A stretch of DNA of 64,000 nt from Balanoglossus misakiensis (Eukaryota; Hemichordata), in assembly GCA_040954595.2 (NCBI GenBank), contig CM082578.2, forward strand, positions 10,664,001-10,728,000, in the 5' to 3' direction. Both the position numbers and the translations under genes were made by a program. The notes below the pieces were generated by a model, which saw only the letters and a list, made by a program, of their open reading frames with translations, was not told the DNA's origin and did not search any database. This document shows, piece after piece, positions 13,435 to 26,818 of the stretch (positions within the stretch are counted from its first letter, which is position 1; each line of letters begins with the position of its first letter).

Positions 13435-13535
13435 TGCAATGATTTTAGCGGTTGCTGCTAGTTTGATCATGTTTGTACGCAGCACAATCGAACAAAAATC
13501 GTCAACCTAGCACAGCACCCGCTACAATCATTGCA
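13435..13535. repeat. imperfect inverted repeat (foldback)
   Basis: The left arm 13435-13463 and right arm 13507-13535 are inverted copies sharing TGCAATGATT, TAGCGG, TGCTG and CTAG, with scattered mismatches and a loop of about 43 bases. No clear target-site duplication flanks it. It may be a decayed foldback transposon or a structured transcript. Confidence 0.5.
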
Positions 13536-16500
13536 ATCATTTTTGACAGACGGGAAAGCAAGTGATACAATACAGACGCGGCCAATTCGTTTAGTAACAT
13601 CTCGTCAATCATGTTCAGGCAATGACGTTACTGACGAAAATGAAGATGTATTCCCAGGAATATTACACGTCGTTCACTAACACCTTTACAACTTGGGTGA
13701 AGTGTCTGTATATGCGTTGCTGCTTCCCCGATGTTAATGAAAATGAATGTATTTTAAGGAGTGCTTCGCCTTGAAAATAAAAAAACTCGCGCGTTCGCTC
13801 ACGTTTGCTAAGAACAATTTCGAGCCACCTGAAGTCAAAAATAGACAAGAGGTCGCCCTATATTTTGAGCAGGCGGCAACATCATCTCAGAAGTGCCCTT
13901 GTTGAAATCCAAAATGGCCGACAAATTACGTGTTAATTCCTTTTATTTGGCATACATATATCGGGTTTCTAGGTCGATAGAAGCGTAACCTCGCAACCTT
14001 TTAAACGGGCCATAATGAAAAATTGCCGTTGAGCTTTCGGGTTAATTGTCGCTGGCTCCTCCGTGCAAACATTTTAATCGCTCGGCATGATGGCGACGTG
14101 ACGACTCTGCTGTATCTTATCTCACGCCCACTGTTGCCATTGGCAAGTCGATAGCTTTTCGCGCGGCTGTGGCATTTCTGTTTCGTGTGGGAAGTTGTTT
14201 ATGGCACACTGGACACGAAATTATGCTAAATAGCTGGTTATCAGGAATCTACCTGCGCTCCGTTAACGTTTGAAAATTAACATTCAGCTATTTTAATATT
14301 TAACTATATTGTTCATGATATACCAGAAGTCACGTGAGTGAAATACTGCGTGATATGGACATTACCGTGCGAAACGAGACCAAGATATTGAATTCAACCC
14401 CGACAAGTCTGGGTTTTGTCCTGTTTTCGCATGGAAGTACACACATAATTTTGTGATAGCGTGTACATTTGTCGCTGTCAAGATACATGTCGTCTGCGCC
14501 AATGTTTTAAATCGATACCATTGACGTGACCTCATCGTCAGTATCGCGAGGGCTCTTGTAGTTTTCTATCTACAGTCTCCCCCAATTAGGTCTGCGCTAA
14601 AACAGCGCGTGAGCCAGTGTCACGCTACATGTGAAACACATGTCGAAGATTGTCCATCGCGCCTGGAAAGCAGTTTTTCACACATTCCAGACACTATTGT
14701 TATCAAATCCCCCTCTTTTGCACACTAGACCAGTGACTCGTGTTGATAATTTCGTGTCACGACGGCTGGGGTCTGCTCGTATAACCAACATGTTACCGCC
14801 TGTTTCAAATATATCGTATACAGTCAAATAAAAAAATGAATCTTCAAACAAAACGCGTGAAGGTGAGAGGCAACTGAACCATGTTTGCCCTATCTTTAAA
14901 AAACAGAATCACCTGTCCCAAGACAAAAGTAGAAGTGGCAGGGACCGACATTTTGACGTGTGATTGTCGCGTCTGATGAAATATTGAGGCAGCCAATGAA
15001 AAGCAGCTTAAACGATATAACGACATAACCCGTATCCCCCGGCCCGATGGATCGCGTTTATGAAGAATTCATCTCAGTTTTCATGATGCTAGTATATAGG
15101 TCCACGTGCATAATTAATTAATTATAGTCGTCGATTCATCTGTGTTGTAACAATTCATTCAATAATTTACTGTCATATAACGATAAACTACACATTGTAC
15201 AGGCGAAGAAACAGTCCCGGGGATAAGTTACTTTCTTCGCACATCCTGATTTTTATATTAGATACAGTCACAAGTGAGGTGCAGCATAACCTGTTTTAGG
15301 GCGACGATCGTCTTATGCGCATGTGCCACACCAGAGACTCGTGTTACAACAAATGTACAGTCAATGCTATAGGACAGTGTGTCGTCCTAACAACAGGCAA
15401 GATGGCGGCGACCATAGTCTGTGTCGGAGATCGGGAAAAAAGCAACAAACTGGGTGAAAAGAAGGGACAGAACTTATACGGTGCGCATGAAATATGGAGA
15501 GAGGCGAAAACGGGCCACTATTTGAATGCGTCGAACGCAAAATTTGCAGAGCAATGATGTAATGGATGTAATATTTGTACGCACGAAATCAAACACCTGC
15601 GCATGAGACGATCGGCGGCTTTTATCTATGAAAAGTCCGGTAATTTCTGTGACTTCAGCCTGGGCAAGGCAGAAATGCAGAAAATATTGCCCAGAGATGC
15701 ATGATAGAAGAATGTTATGCGTTATCACTTGCACAACGTATGTGGTGGTTTATTTGGGGGGACAACAAAAATAGAACAATGATTTACATTTATTGTAGGC
15801 CATGCAGTGTTCAAAATCTTTACTTCATTTGAGGTTTTGCGCTTGATGATGTATCCAAGGGAACCAACCCGGTCAGTGGTTTCAGATATTTCCGGTTAGG
15901 AAGACACCAGATCCAGAATAATCCCTTCTTGATAATTTGATAATGTCAGTTACTAATACATGTGTATGATAAGGCTTAATCATCTAAAATTTATCTCTTT
16001 CGAAAGCCTGTGGATACGAGGGAAACCAGTTTACTCGCAGTCGGCCTGAAAGAAGCGGCGTTATCTTTCCGATTTTCAATGGCGGACACAAAAAGGAACA
16101 TTACTCCGTGTTGGCGGACCTTGCAGCACAGACGAGGTTTTGTGACGAGGCACGATTATTTAGAAAGTTCACCTGTCCGCGAATGAATGAGCGAAGGGTG
16201 GGGGGATTTCGAGGAGTGTACCGTTAGTCGCAATTATTGAAGGAAATTGCTGAAATGATTGTATAAATTAAGACTATAATTGTTTTATTTCAAAACGTTT
16301 TCGGATACGACCACACTTTGTTGACTGGGAAGAAATTTCAAACAGAAAAAGGCAAGCACGTTTTTCGAAAATAAATGGAAAACTAATATCTCACACAAGG
16401 AAAGTTGAATTGCCACTGGCACTTGTAGGTGATGAAATCACAAGTTGATTGTGTACATTTCTAATATGTACGCGTTTACAATCAGCTTCAATCTTCGGTG

Positions 16501-19500
16501 CGCGACCGCCTACCAACGCAAACAACTGTTTAAGTTAACAGCAGGCCCTTGGGGCATTTGTCGCCTGAAAGCAACGACATTCAAACGAAGTCACTGAAGA
16601 CGACTGCACGTCTACAGATTTTCCCAAGACGTACAACTAATGAGTTTCTCCATTCTACAGCGTCTGCGAGCACATGGAAGTCTCCGGCGTTCCTTTGAAT
16701 TAACCCATGCTTTGGGTACTTGACTGATTCGTCACCGTGCATTGCCTCGGGAGGGTGTGAGATTGGCAATACTAAAACCTGCAGTGGGTCTGAAATAACT
16801 TAATAATAAGAGGCGTTATTTTCGCAGATAATATTTAAAACCGTACATTCTGAGTTCTGACTTAAACAACGCGATAAATGCTGTGGCGCGATATTCTCAG
16901 GCTGCGTTTTCTGCTTTGTTTGATATTCAGGTTTTTGACAGCATCGATCTGGGTGTGGGCGTTTCGATTATTTTAGAACCGACAATTTACGTGTATTTTT
17001 TAAACCAGAGAACCGAGAATAGACTGAACCAACATAGTGCATGTTAAGGTCTGAGTTTTAGAAATTTTCGCGAACAGCATGGCCCAATTTATCTGCCGCT
17101 TTCTTTAATGGCATTTTTGCTAGGCAACATGTCTGTGGCGATCTGTTCATCTCAGCATCTGTGTGACCAGCTCAGATTGTCATATGAGTTCGTACTTTTC
17201 TCACCAAACATACTACTAACTATACTAACGACCATATATTGGGAAAACACGACTGGGATATTTTTGTACGCTCAAATTTACCCTTATGGCTTTTCCCCCA
17301 ACAATGCGAATAAATATCTCTGGTGAGTAAAATAACACATGGTAACCTCATTCTGGAACGAATCTAAAAGACACAGCTATGCCGAGTCTTTGACCGGAGA
17401 TTCGAGGTTGGATGACCTAGAACATCGGATATGAGGAAATAATTGAAGTTTGGCTGCAAGGTCATGTATGCCAGATAAGCCTGAATACAGTGATAACGTT
17501 TTAAGGAAAGGGAGAATTGTTATTTTTTCAAGTCACCATCACCTTCAATAGGAATAATATAAACATTGACCGTAAATATTTATCAACTGCAATTTTCTCG
17601 TTCAACAAGCTATATGTAAAACATGATGGACATAAACCCAATGCGCATGGTCAGCCTTGTTGTATTTGAAAATTGAATTTTAATAGGTCAAAACCGGAGT
17701 GGCCTGTTCGCTATTTTGTTCTGTATCTTTCTCCCATGTTTCAACTCCGGTTTCTCGTTCTACGGTGGATAGCTTCATGAAATATGTAGTCTGTTGCTTC
17801 TCAACATAGCCTTGTGTGAATAGCGGCCAGTCAATCAACACATGAGACAATTCCACCGATGGTTCGCTAGGTAGCAAGGTAGCAAGCGAGTGAGGTAATA
17901 AGCTTTGGTATAGACTGGCCACTAATTAGGCCTTGGCGACTATATTGCCGTCGCCCTGAATATCGAAACGGTATCCCGATCTTTTCACGCAGAGTTTCCC
18001 CGAGGGGAGAATCGCTAGTCTTTGTATGCTTAACTGAAAGCGCCCCTGAATTCATGAGGGCTGCGCATTACACTGGATTGGGAGCAAGAACTTTGTCAGT
18101 TAAAGACAGGGGTCATTATCCGCATGATCCGCGTGTGTGGGAAAGCGGCCAACCACATCGACCTCTTTTTTTGCGATTATACAATCGAAAACACTCACAC
18201 TTTAGGCCCACACCACCTATTTGCACATCTGTTAATAAGTTGTAATTGTCCACGGCGGCGGTGCTTCTCCTTGCGTGTTCATCTGCGACTCGCTGGTCTA
18301 TTCTTGGCTTTAACAATTGCATTAGAATCAGGTTACCTTTGCCTCAGGCGAAAACAGAATACCCCGTCCGGACATTAAAATAACCTAATGCTGCACGAAC
18401 GCTTCGGTGCAAAAAATGACCGGTTGAATTCGAAGTCAGGATATGCCCAAGGTTTTGTACAGCGATCCATGGATGGGGAAAGACTAATGCATCATGTTTT
18501 GCCTAAGGGGAGTATAATTTACGGGAAGTTTGAGTGAAGTTTGATAGTATTACGAAGAGAATCAATACACAGGAACGTGGTTCAATGCCACTTCAATCGG
18601 GATTTCAATGATATGTCTACTAAGCAGGCAACATGCATTTATTTGTACAAACAGGATATGACATGTTTCCACGCGAATGGAAGGAAATCCTCACGGATAT
18701 GTTACTGCCATCGGGATAAATATATCATCTAATTACTTTTAATCCAGAGACAATATCATTTCCATATTTGCATCATCGATCAAGAAACGGCAGGGCTCTT
18801 GATGTAGCAAGTGTTTGCTCACGGAATAGCTGTTTTGTATCTCCTGTTCTGTTCTGTTGCTGCAGCCTTTCTTCGGATCATGCGCAAAGATCATTCCATT
18901 GCGGGTTTTGTTTTTCAATGTCCCACGATGATACTCTGCTCATAGCGGGATGGTAATTGACAGGTGACGTCACCAGTGAACGTCTGCCAGTGACTGACGG
19001 CAGCTTTTTCTCCTGAGAGGCGTGCGAACAATTCCATCTTGTGATAACCATTAATATTGACTTTCTCTCAGCAACGGTAGCGCACAAATAACCGAAGGCT
19101 ATTATGGCGCTAAAGGACGAATGAAGACCTTCCATGTTTTTGGAAGCACTTACAGATTATTTGATTTCTAAACAGTTTCAGTCCGACGGTGGGTGATTTC
19201 AAAAGTAGTCCGCTGTAACAACAACTAAATAAAGTAAAGAGGTCGGTGGGACTCTGTGTGGGTAGACGATTAACGCGCAACACTGTGGCAGTAACAACAT
19301 GTACTTGACTAATTTGTTCAGTTGACACTGCGGTGTTTGCCGAGATGTGGCATGTCAATTTGCACTTAATCAAGGTGGCGTGGAATTCAGAGCACTTCAA
19401 TATATTGTCCCGGCACAAATAATTGCTGTTGAAAACACGCATAGGCTTGAAAAGGTAACGCGAACAGGAACGTCATAAAACACACAGAATCATTTGCATT

Positions 19501-22500
19501 CAGTGCTGGCGAATAATCTCATTTGTTCACTTTCGACGATGAGGCTTCAGTTATGTCATCATCATCAACGCCCGCTTTCCACAGTGTTATGACTGAACAT
19601 CGTTCGGTGAGAGACTGTACAAAGCAAATTGTACAAGCTGTTAAATACCCTATTGTGCGATCGGGGAAAGGGAGCAATATTTGTAGGTTGTAAAGATGTG
19701 AAAGTATTTTTGCTTAAAAAGGACACTTAAAAGGGGTATTTCAAGAATGGACAGATGTGTGGGGGAAAAATGATGGGAATGTCTTTCAAGCTTATTCTGT
19801 GTCGAAGACTGTTTTCTAGGCAGAGCCACAGTCCCTCCATCAATTTGTGAAGGTACCGTGTATGCGACAGCTTGTTTCAACATGGACAAACACGGAGTCC
19901 CCAATGTTGTGACGTATGTCTGACCGGTTACTAGGCAACAAGATATTAGAGTAAAATATCTCTATCGCCATAGTTTCATTTTCCGTTAGTCTGATGAGCT
20001 ATTTGATATCCTCGGCGCAATTTGATCCTCACAATGCACTCTGGAGATTTTACGGTATTTGACGTTTTGCCTGTGCACCTCTCTGAGTGATATTATGATG
20101 GTCACAATAATATCATGGTAATGTAATCTGCCTTTACGCGGAGAATGGAACCTGATCTGGCTCATAGAAAAATAGCGAAGTAACGACACTCGATTTCAGA
20201 ATTTAGGCCTGCATGGACTTCGTTACAGGTCAAGGATGATTTCTCTCTAGATATTATCCGTCACATATCAAATGGAAAGATCGGCGATGTTGACTGTCAA
20301 ATATAAATGGCGTCAAATGTACAGGACGTGGCAAGTACGCCTAGTTATCGCGCGGAGAAAAATAATTCAGTTCCACCAATGACTGCCCGCCTAATCGGAA
20401 CAAGAGAAACCGATCCTGCTTGATGGAGATCTTCTGAGCTTAGAAGCCGAAGCATTGCGGTGATAATAAGATGCATTAATGATCAAGCTTTACATACTGT
20501 CATACATACATTATTAAACAGCAGACAAGTGCAGTCGACAACATCATTACATGTGATGTCCTTACGTCATGAAAACCTCGTCACTATATCATGATTCTCA
20601 GAACAAGCAGGCATAAAACCTGTTTTCCCCGAGTATTATCCATTTCATTTCGAGAAATCATCTCCGCAGGCCATTAATAAGCAAAGTTGTAAATGTCATG
20701 AGGAGGTAAAGATGACAACATCTTTTAAGTCACGGTGCTGCCGTGAATGAAGGCTGCATTTCCACGCTGTCAAAACCTGATTACAGGTTGACCAATAAAA
20801 ACGGTAATATGTCAGGGTTGGTTCATCACCGCGGCCACGAGGGAAATATAAATACCATATAGTGAAGAGGCACCCGAGACTCTCAAACATTGTTTTAATA
20901 CGTTTCCCTTTCTTTCGGCACTTGTAAAACTCGCAAGAAAATTGGAGAGACGATGGTATGTTATTAGATCACTAAGTGTACGTGAAGTATCGTGTTAAGT
21001 CGAAAGTCAGTCCTCCGAGCTCAAGGCTGTCACTCGATTCTGCCGCACATCTTTATCGATCAAGATGGCTCCCCCCCCCCCTCCCCGAGATCTTCGAGAG
21101 TTTTTGTACACGGAAGCTTGGGATGTCCCTTTCAGTGTTCAAGCAGTGATGGCTGCAATTACAATTTGCCAAAATAACCAGAACAATAAAATAAGCAAAC
21201 AATTCAAATTTACCACAGAAACTCTGATGTTGACTTTTCAACATTACTCTGGTTTTTGATCATGTCTGGAGATTTCAATTGTCCGTGTAAGGTGGGAATC
21301 AAGCCTGAACTTGTGTATTTTGCAAATCCGACAGCAGCTACGAAAGCCAGCGTATCACACTCACTATTATGCCGGCATGTTGTTTTAATAATTAATAATT
21401 AATGCTCTGATTATAATTAATTAATAAAATGGCTGTGTCAGAACTACTCTTAAATCGCAATTAAGGAATATTAAAGTTCTAATTTGTGAAAATGCTGGCT
21501 GTCCATCCTGCCACATATCCACCCTGAACTATACACGCTTATTAAACGCGAGTTAATATGTGACATGCCTAAATCATATTCATGGCGAATCGCCCTGGAT
21601 ATGATACGGGCATTCATTTGCATAGGAAGCCGTTGCAATCGTGATGAAACAATAGACCACGCTGAATGAGGCCGTTGATGACGTCACGGCTTTTCATCGA
21701 CAAAGACTAATTAAGATCGCTCAAGTACAATTTACTTTAATGCATCCAATAAAGTCTAATTACAGGATATTGCCGACTTAAACCAATCAGATATTAGTCA
21801 CGATCGACATTATACTAGTATGTACGGTAAATTTACGCATTTCTGGGAATTCATTTAACCCTCACCGAACTGAGACTGCACACGTGAAGACTTCATGCAT
21901 GTATGATGAAATAATAGCAACCCGCATTTGTCGGAGAATAATTCTTTGCGCGGTTACCGACCGACCTTTATTTATCATCGTTTTATGCAAGCATCGCTTT
22001 CTTTTAATGAGAATTTTAATCTTTCAAGCCTGACTTCTTGATGTAATACCTTTTGTCCACTTGAATGGACAAGAAATCAACAGCGCATAAATGTCGCATC
22101 AGACAAAATTAGCTCGAGAAAGGAAAGCAGTTGTTCCCTCTAGTGAAATTCATCAGATTTCATTATTTTGTTCTTTGTCGACAGACTGACTTTCCACACG
22201 ACGTTGTCTTCGTCTCCTGGTGCCGCGAGCTGCGCATGCTCGTTAATAATGCGTCGTGCGTCCAAAGTCCTCAGCCGAAGACGATAATTCCCATTTTGGA
22301 TGGTTCTGAGAAACGGGCATCTTATAATGATGCTTTGATTGTGCCTATGGGTGTGTGTGTGGGCGACTTTAATATTTTAGATGCCGTGAACCGAAGTTGA
22401 TGCGTCTGTGTAGGTTAATTAATTGAATATGGGCAGGAGAAAATGACAACATAAATCAGTCTGCGGGATAAAGTTACGGAAAATAATAGCCACACGTACG

Positions 22501-23002
22501 CGATTTGTAGGTTAAATTAACATGGTTAACCATTAAACTGAGGGGCCCAAGGTACCAGCAACCGAAACACTGAGCGCGAGATCTTGAATTCGACCTAAAG
22601 GTAAAAAAACTTACAGTATTCGTTTCTAGATTATAAAGGTTAATATGTATCTTGTAATTAATTCAGTGACACCAATAACAACCAGTTCGATTTCTGCGCC
22701 CCAAACTGGATTTTGACGACAGCGCCAAGAGCGGGAAAGGTCGCTTAATAATTATCTACTTTCGTTTTTCTCCAAGAAAGATTGTGATTTTCCCTCGTTT
22801 TCCGGCGGCAGAATGCTGTCACTGGCTCGCTTCTAATAGGATTAACTACGAGTGTGTTTTGACCTTTAGCCACATATTAATTATGAAATGTCTAGGCGGC
22901 TAGAGCTAGGATGACGCCACCTTAAATTATAAGTGTTCTATAGCTTGCAAGGTGAATGAAATCCAGGGACAAGTTTCTCGGCGGTGAATCGGTGCACAAC
23001 TC
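13536..23002. other. gene-free stretch before the TRPC gene
   Basis: No gene is recognised. The part from about 21360 to 22120 is very AT-rich with repeated TAATTAAT palindromes. Perfect CRE octamers occur at 18965-18972 (inside a 12-bp palindrome) and 21679-21686. A C-rich run at about 21069-21083 could form a G-quadruplex on the minus strand. The lower end should contain the 3' untranslated region of the TRPC gene; a minus-strand AATAAA at 21967-21972 is one possible poly(A) signal. Confidence 0.45.
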
Positions 23003-23244
23003 TCAAATGGTCACATCGCCCTTGGTCTCCAACGGAAATGCATCATCTCGCCGGCCATAGTTGATGACAGTACAGTCGCGGCGGTCCTCGTCCCCGCTGT
23101 TCTGTTCAACTACATCGATCTGTTGGCTCTTCATCAGATATCGTCTTCGTAATATCTGCATTAGCTAATAAACGACATTGAAAAGTGCAATTAATAATGA
23201 GATACAAATACTGAGCTGATATATGATATTAAAAGAGTGAGTGA

Positions 23245-23275
<31 letters not shown>

Positions 23276-26200
23276 TAAATTGATCACTAACCCTTTCATA
23301 GGAGAGACAACCAGGCCGCTCGCGTTCCTTACGAATCTGCATCTGTGAATAAGAAGTCACGGCCGACAGTGAGTGCAACATTTTGAAGACAGGAAAATAC
23401 TTTTTGGTCTTTAAAAAATCGTCGTTCACTTCGCTTGTTTGTTTTCGTTCCTTTTGGTACACTTACTTCTATCTCGTCGTCTTCGATGCCCACCCCTTCA
23501 TATCTTTTCCCAAGAAGCAGATGGAACAATCTCTTGGCGACGTTAGACATCGACTTCGGAGACGGTATTAAGTTGAAAGGCGGGGGCAGAACTGGACCAA
23601 CGAAGAAATCCAGCCACATACTTGTACGAACAAACTTCCACTCGACATCGATGTTTTCCTGTAGGTGAAGGTTGGTAAAGGTTGGTAAAGGTCAGGGGCT
23701 GACCAAGTTTACGGGGTACCAAATCATGACCCAAACCTGTGATCTTTCAAATGTCGCCTCTCACCTTTATTTTGGTGTAGGTGTCTGACATCATGGCGAT
23801 GCACAGATTAAGCAAAACCAGCATAACAATTATGCAGAAGAGGCCGTACAGAGTTAGTCCCATTGTTGTGTAGATGTACCCGAAATCCATGGTGACGGTG
23901 GTCGCGATGGTCTCGTTTTGGCCGTTGGTGGCGTTGCTTCTGGTCGTTGATACCAGCATCTCCTTCTCCATGGTTGCATCAAGCGACGACGTACTCTCTT
24001 TTCCAAATATTGAAAAAAGCAGCTGCTTTGTACTCGAGCCTAACCTAAATAAGCACATACGAAACGGGCCACTTTCAAATTGATGAAACATGGTCGGAAC
24101 TGGGTTTGTCACTCGTCTCTCTCAAATATTCGTCCCTTGCAGAATCAAGTAAACACGGAAAGTACTGGGCCTATTTCCCTGAACGTTGTCACAACGACAA
24201 ATATCTAGAGCTTCTCAAAGGGCGCGTATTCCTAATGACACTTGTGCATAATTCCCAAATGCTTAAACTCGATTTTGGGTTGCATTTTCCAACTTTACTC
24301 AATTCCAACTTGCATGCACACTATACAAGACTTACCCTGAAAACTCGTTTGGCGGGTAGACTTCGGTGTAGACATAGAAAAATCCGACGGCGAACGAGGT
24401 GACGATGAAGGCGAATAAACAAAGGAAACGATAGATGTCGCTCTTCATACACGTGAACGTCAGCAGCATCGGCCCCAGCACGGTGTTCAGATAGAAATTC
24501 TGCATGAATCTGAGGCAGGCTAGAACCAGAATGAAGGCGCTGAGGTTGAAGACGACGGTCCACTCGACACTGGCGCCGATGTCGATGCCGTTCAGTCGGA
24601 TGAAGAGGTACAGCAGGAGAATTGTCAGCGAGGAAAGCACGATGAGAATGTCCAGAATGTTCCACAGATCCGAGGCGTACACATTCTGCCCGTGGAACAT
24701 GCGCTGTTGAATTTCGCGCCACAACATGGCGAACAGCCAAATCAGCAGGACGTAGTACAGGGAGGTGTAGTTGATGGGGGCGCCGGGCAGCAGGTAGTGG
24801 ATCACCCCGAAACAGAAGAAGAGGACTATGAAGGCCGTGTAGGACCACAGATACATGAGAAAACGCGCCTTCGGCGAGTCGATGACTTTCGAGAGGGGCG
24901 AGCAAGGTGCGAAGATGTGAGCCAGCGCCAACAGCGGCTGACAGACTGCATACACGAAAAGACAGTACGCGCTGTACAGTGCCATCCATCGCCAACCGTT
25001 GTTCTCCGACCACTCAGGCTGTCCACGTAACCAGGCAGCGCGGACCATGTGCTGGCACTTTGGGTGAGCTACAAACTGTAAACAACAACAAAACAACATA
25101 TCAATGACCAAAGCATAGAGTAGGAGTACATGTATATTAATCGAATTTATCAAAGATTCAAATAGTTTTTCATATTTGGTCGTTGATTTGTTGAACATCT
25201 CACTTGCCTGCTCTCCCTGTAACTGATCGACTAGGGATAGTAGACTGATCATTGTTATAATTGTGTAATAATTCTGAACTACCCCTGACTGTCGATGGTG
25301 TCTAATGGACCACCGAGCTGAACAGCCCTGGGCATCACCTCGTGCCAACAGATCTAGATTTACCTCCTTTTGTCCCATCTCAATAGCTCTCATAGCAGTT
25401 GTCGGAATAAACCGATCATCTCCCGTAAATCGCGACGACTTCTTTGGACCGTGAAGCAAAGTGTTGACTTCTTCGCCAGAGTAGCAGCAGTCCAACAATT
25501 CTACGACGACATTTTTCACTCGTGCTTCTAATTCTCGGTACTGATCCTGAAAAAGAAGAACATTATTTTCCTCTATGATCACAACGCATCGCCCCAGCGC
25601 CAAGAGGTCGCAGTAGAATGCAAATAGGTGCAACATGCACTCGAATGCTCGACAGATTCCGTGTGATAGCTAACCTTACACGTGTCGTACACTCCCTTTG
25701 AGTTCGACAACGCATGCATGTCCTTAGACAGTTCCAACGCAGCATTCACGGGGTCGTCGCACATCAAAACCAGGTGTGCCGGACTGGTGAGGGCGCCATA
25801 CAGTCTCAACCTCCGCGTTACCATGGTCAAATCTTCACTGTATCCTATCATTAGGGCAAGGGGACATATTTGTTAATATTCATTTAAAATAGCGGATCAT
25901 TAGTTCAAATGGCAATGTTTCCGATGAAGCTCATTTCCAGCGAAATCAATCTGTCTGCGTGTGACATTTGCTTAGAAAATGAATTTGGTATGAATAGCCC
26001 TGTGATTAAATGTCTACTTTGGCAGAGATGGTGGAAATAATTTTAGGTCTCTATAGTATACAACGCATGATAAATATATGAACAGTTTTCTTGAGACTAC
26101 GACAAAAACAATTTACAATTGAGTTTTTGGTGATTACTTTCGGCGCTTGTGACGACTCCGTTTTTGCATAATTTGCGTCTCGGGAAATTCGCACGGCAGA

Positions 26201-26809
26201 CGAACCACATTGTATCGGCAAAACGTGACGCGTGACTGCGATGCTAAGAGAGGGACACCGTGCTTACCGCGGGGTGGTTGTGGTTTAACTACCGCCTCGG
26301 CTCCGTGGTCCCGCAACAGTTTGACGATGGTGAAGTTGTTCTTCTCCGCGGCCAGCTGCAGCGGTTTCACTCGCTGCATGTCCGCCCTTGTTATTTCGCA
26401 GTTGATGTTGAATTTGCAGTCCTGAAGTATGTATATATAGAGAGTGTTACCTAAGTGTTCTCTCAAAACGTGAGTCATTTTTACATCAGCATAGCAATAG
26501 AAGGCGCGTGCTTATTGTAAAATGAAACCGATAAATCTTGTTACCACTGCAACTACATTGATGCCAGCCTAACTCCTAAATGTTATGTTAGTGTCAATCG
26601 ACCGTCTACAAAATACCGAAAGTTTGTTTCAACGGAAATGACTTTACACATACCCGCAGCAGTCTTCGGACCCGCTTCTCGTCTTCTTCTTCGATGGCCT
26701 CAAAAAGTTCTTCCACCCCGTTCTCCCAACTCTGCGCTTCATTTTGGTCGTTCAGGCGGGATTCCGTCGTGTCGTTCATTAGAATCAACGATGCATTGTT
26801 GTCGGCCAT
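23003..26809 (-). CDS. TRPC: TRPC-type cation channel, nine coding exons, 692 residues
   Basis: Exons in order: 26809-26654, 26421-26268, 25844-25675, 25546-25364, 25075-24336, 24044-23765, 23658-23467, 23342-23292, 23155-23003 (stop). All junctions are GT-AG and in phase. The start ATG follows an acceptor at 26819-26820, so a 5' non-coding exon is likely. The product is a receptor-operated cation channel subunit. It has a short ankyrin region (about 15-95), the TRPC linker (105-221, with a SPAHL...DDPVNAALELS core), a FVAHPKC pre-S1 motif, S1-S5 (about 240-455), a pore motif LLFSIFG near 475, S6 ending LLNLCIAMMSDTY, a TRP-box helix with EWKF just after the exon 6/7 junction, and the TRPC-typical PPPFNLIPSPKS. 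Oddities: ankyrin repeats are fewer than the usual four; LFW in the pore is LLF; and the pore-S6 loop is extended and carries NAT and NET glycosylation sequons. Length is short for the family. The subfamily is not assigned. Confidence 0.9.
23243..23273. repeat. TRPC: GTT trinucleotide run in a TRPC intron
   Basis: About ten copies of GTT (AAC on the coding strand) lie between coding exons 8 and 9, about 20 bases past the exon 8 donor. This makes the open frame downstream of exon 8 look longer than it is. Confidence 0.9.
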
Positions 26810-26818
26810 CGCCAAAGC

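Noticed and set aside
24321-25013. 230-codon minus-strand open frame inside the TRPC exon
   Set aside because: It is a different frame of TRPC exon 5. The TRPC frame contains S1-S5 and joins its neighbours in phase; this one has no domain.
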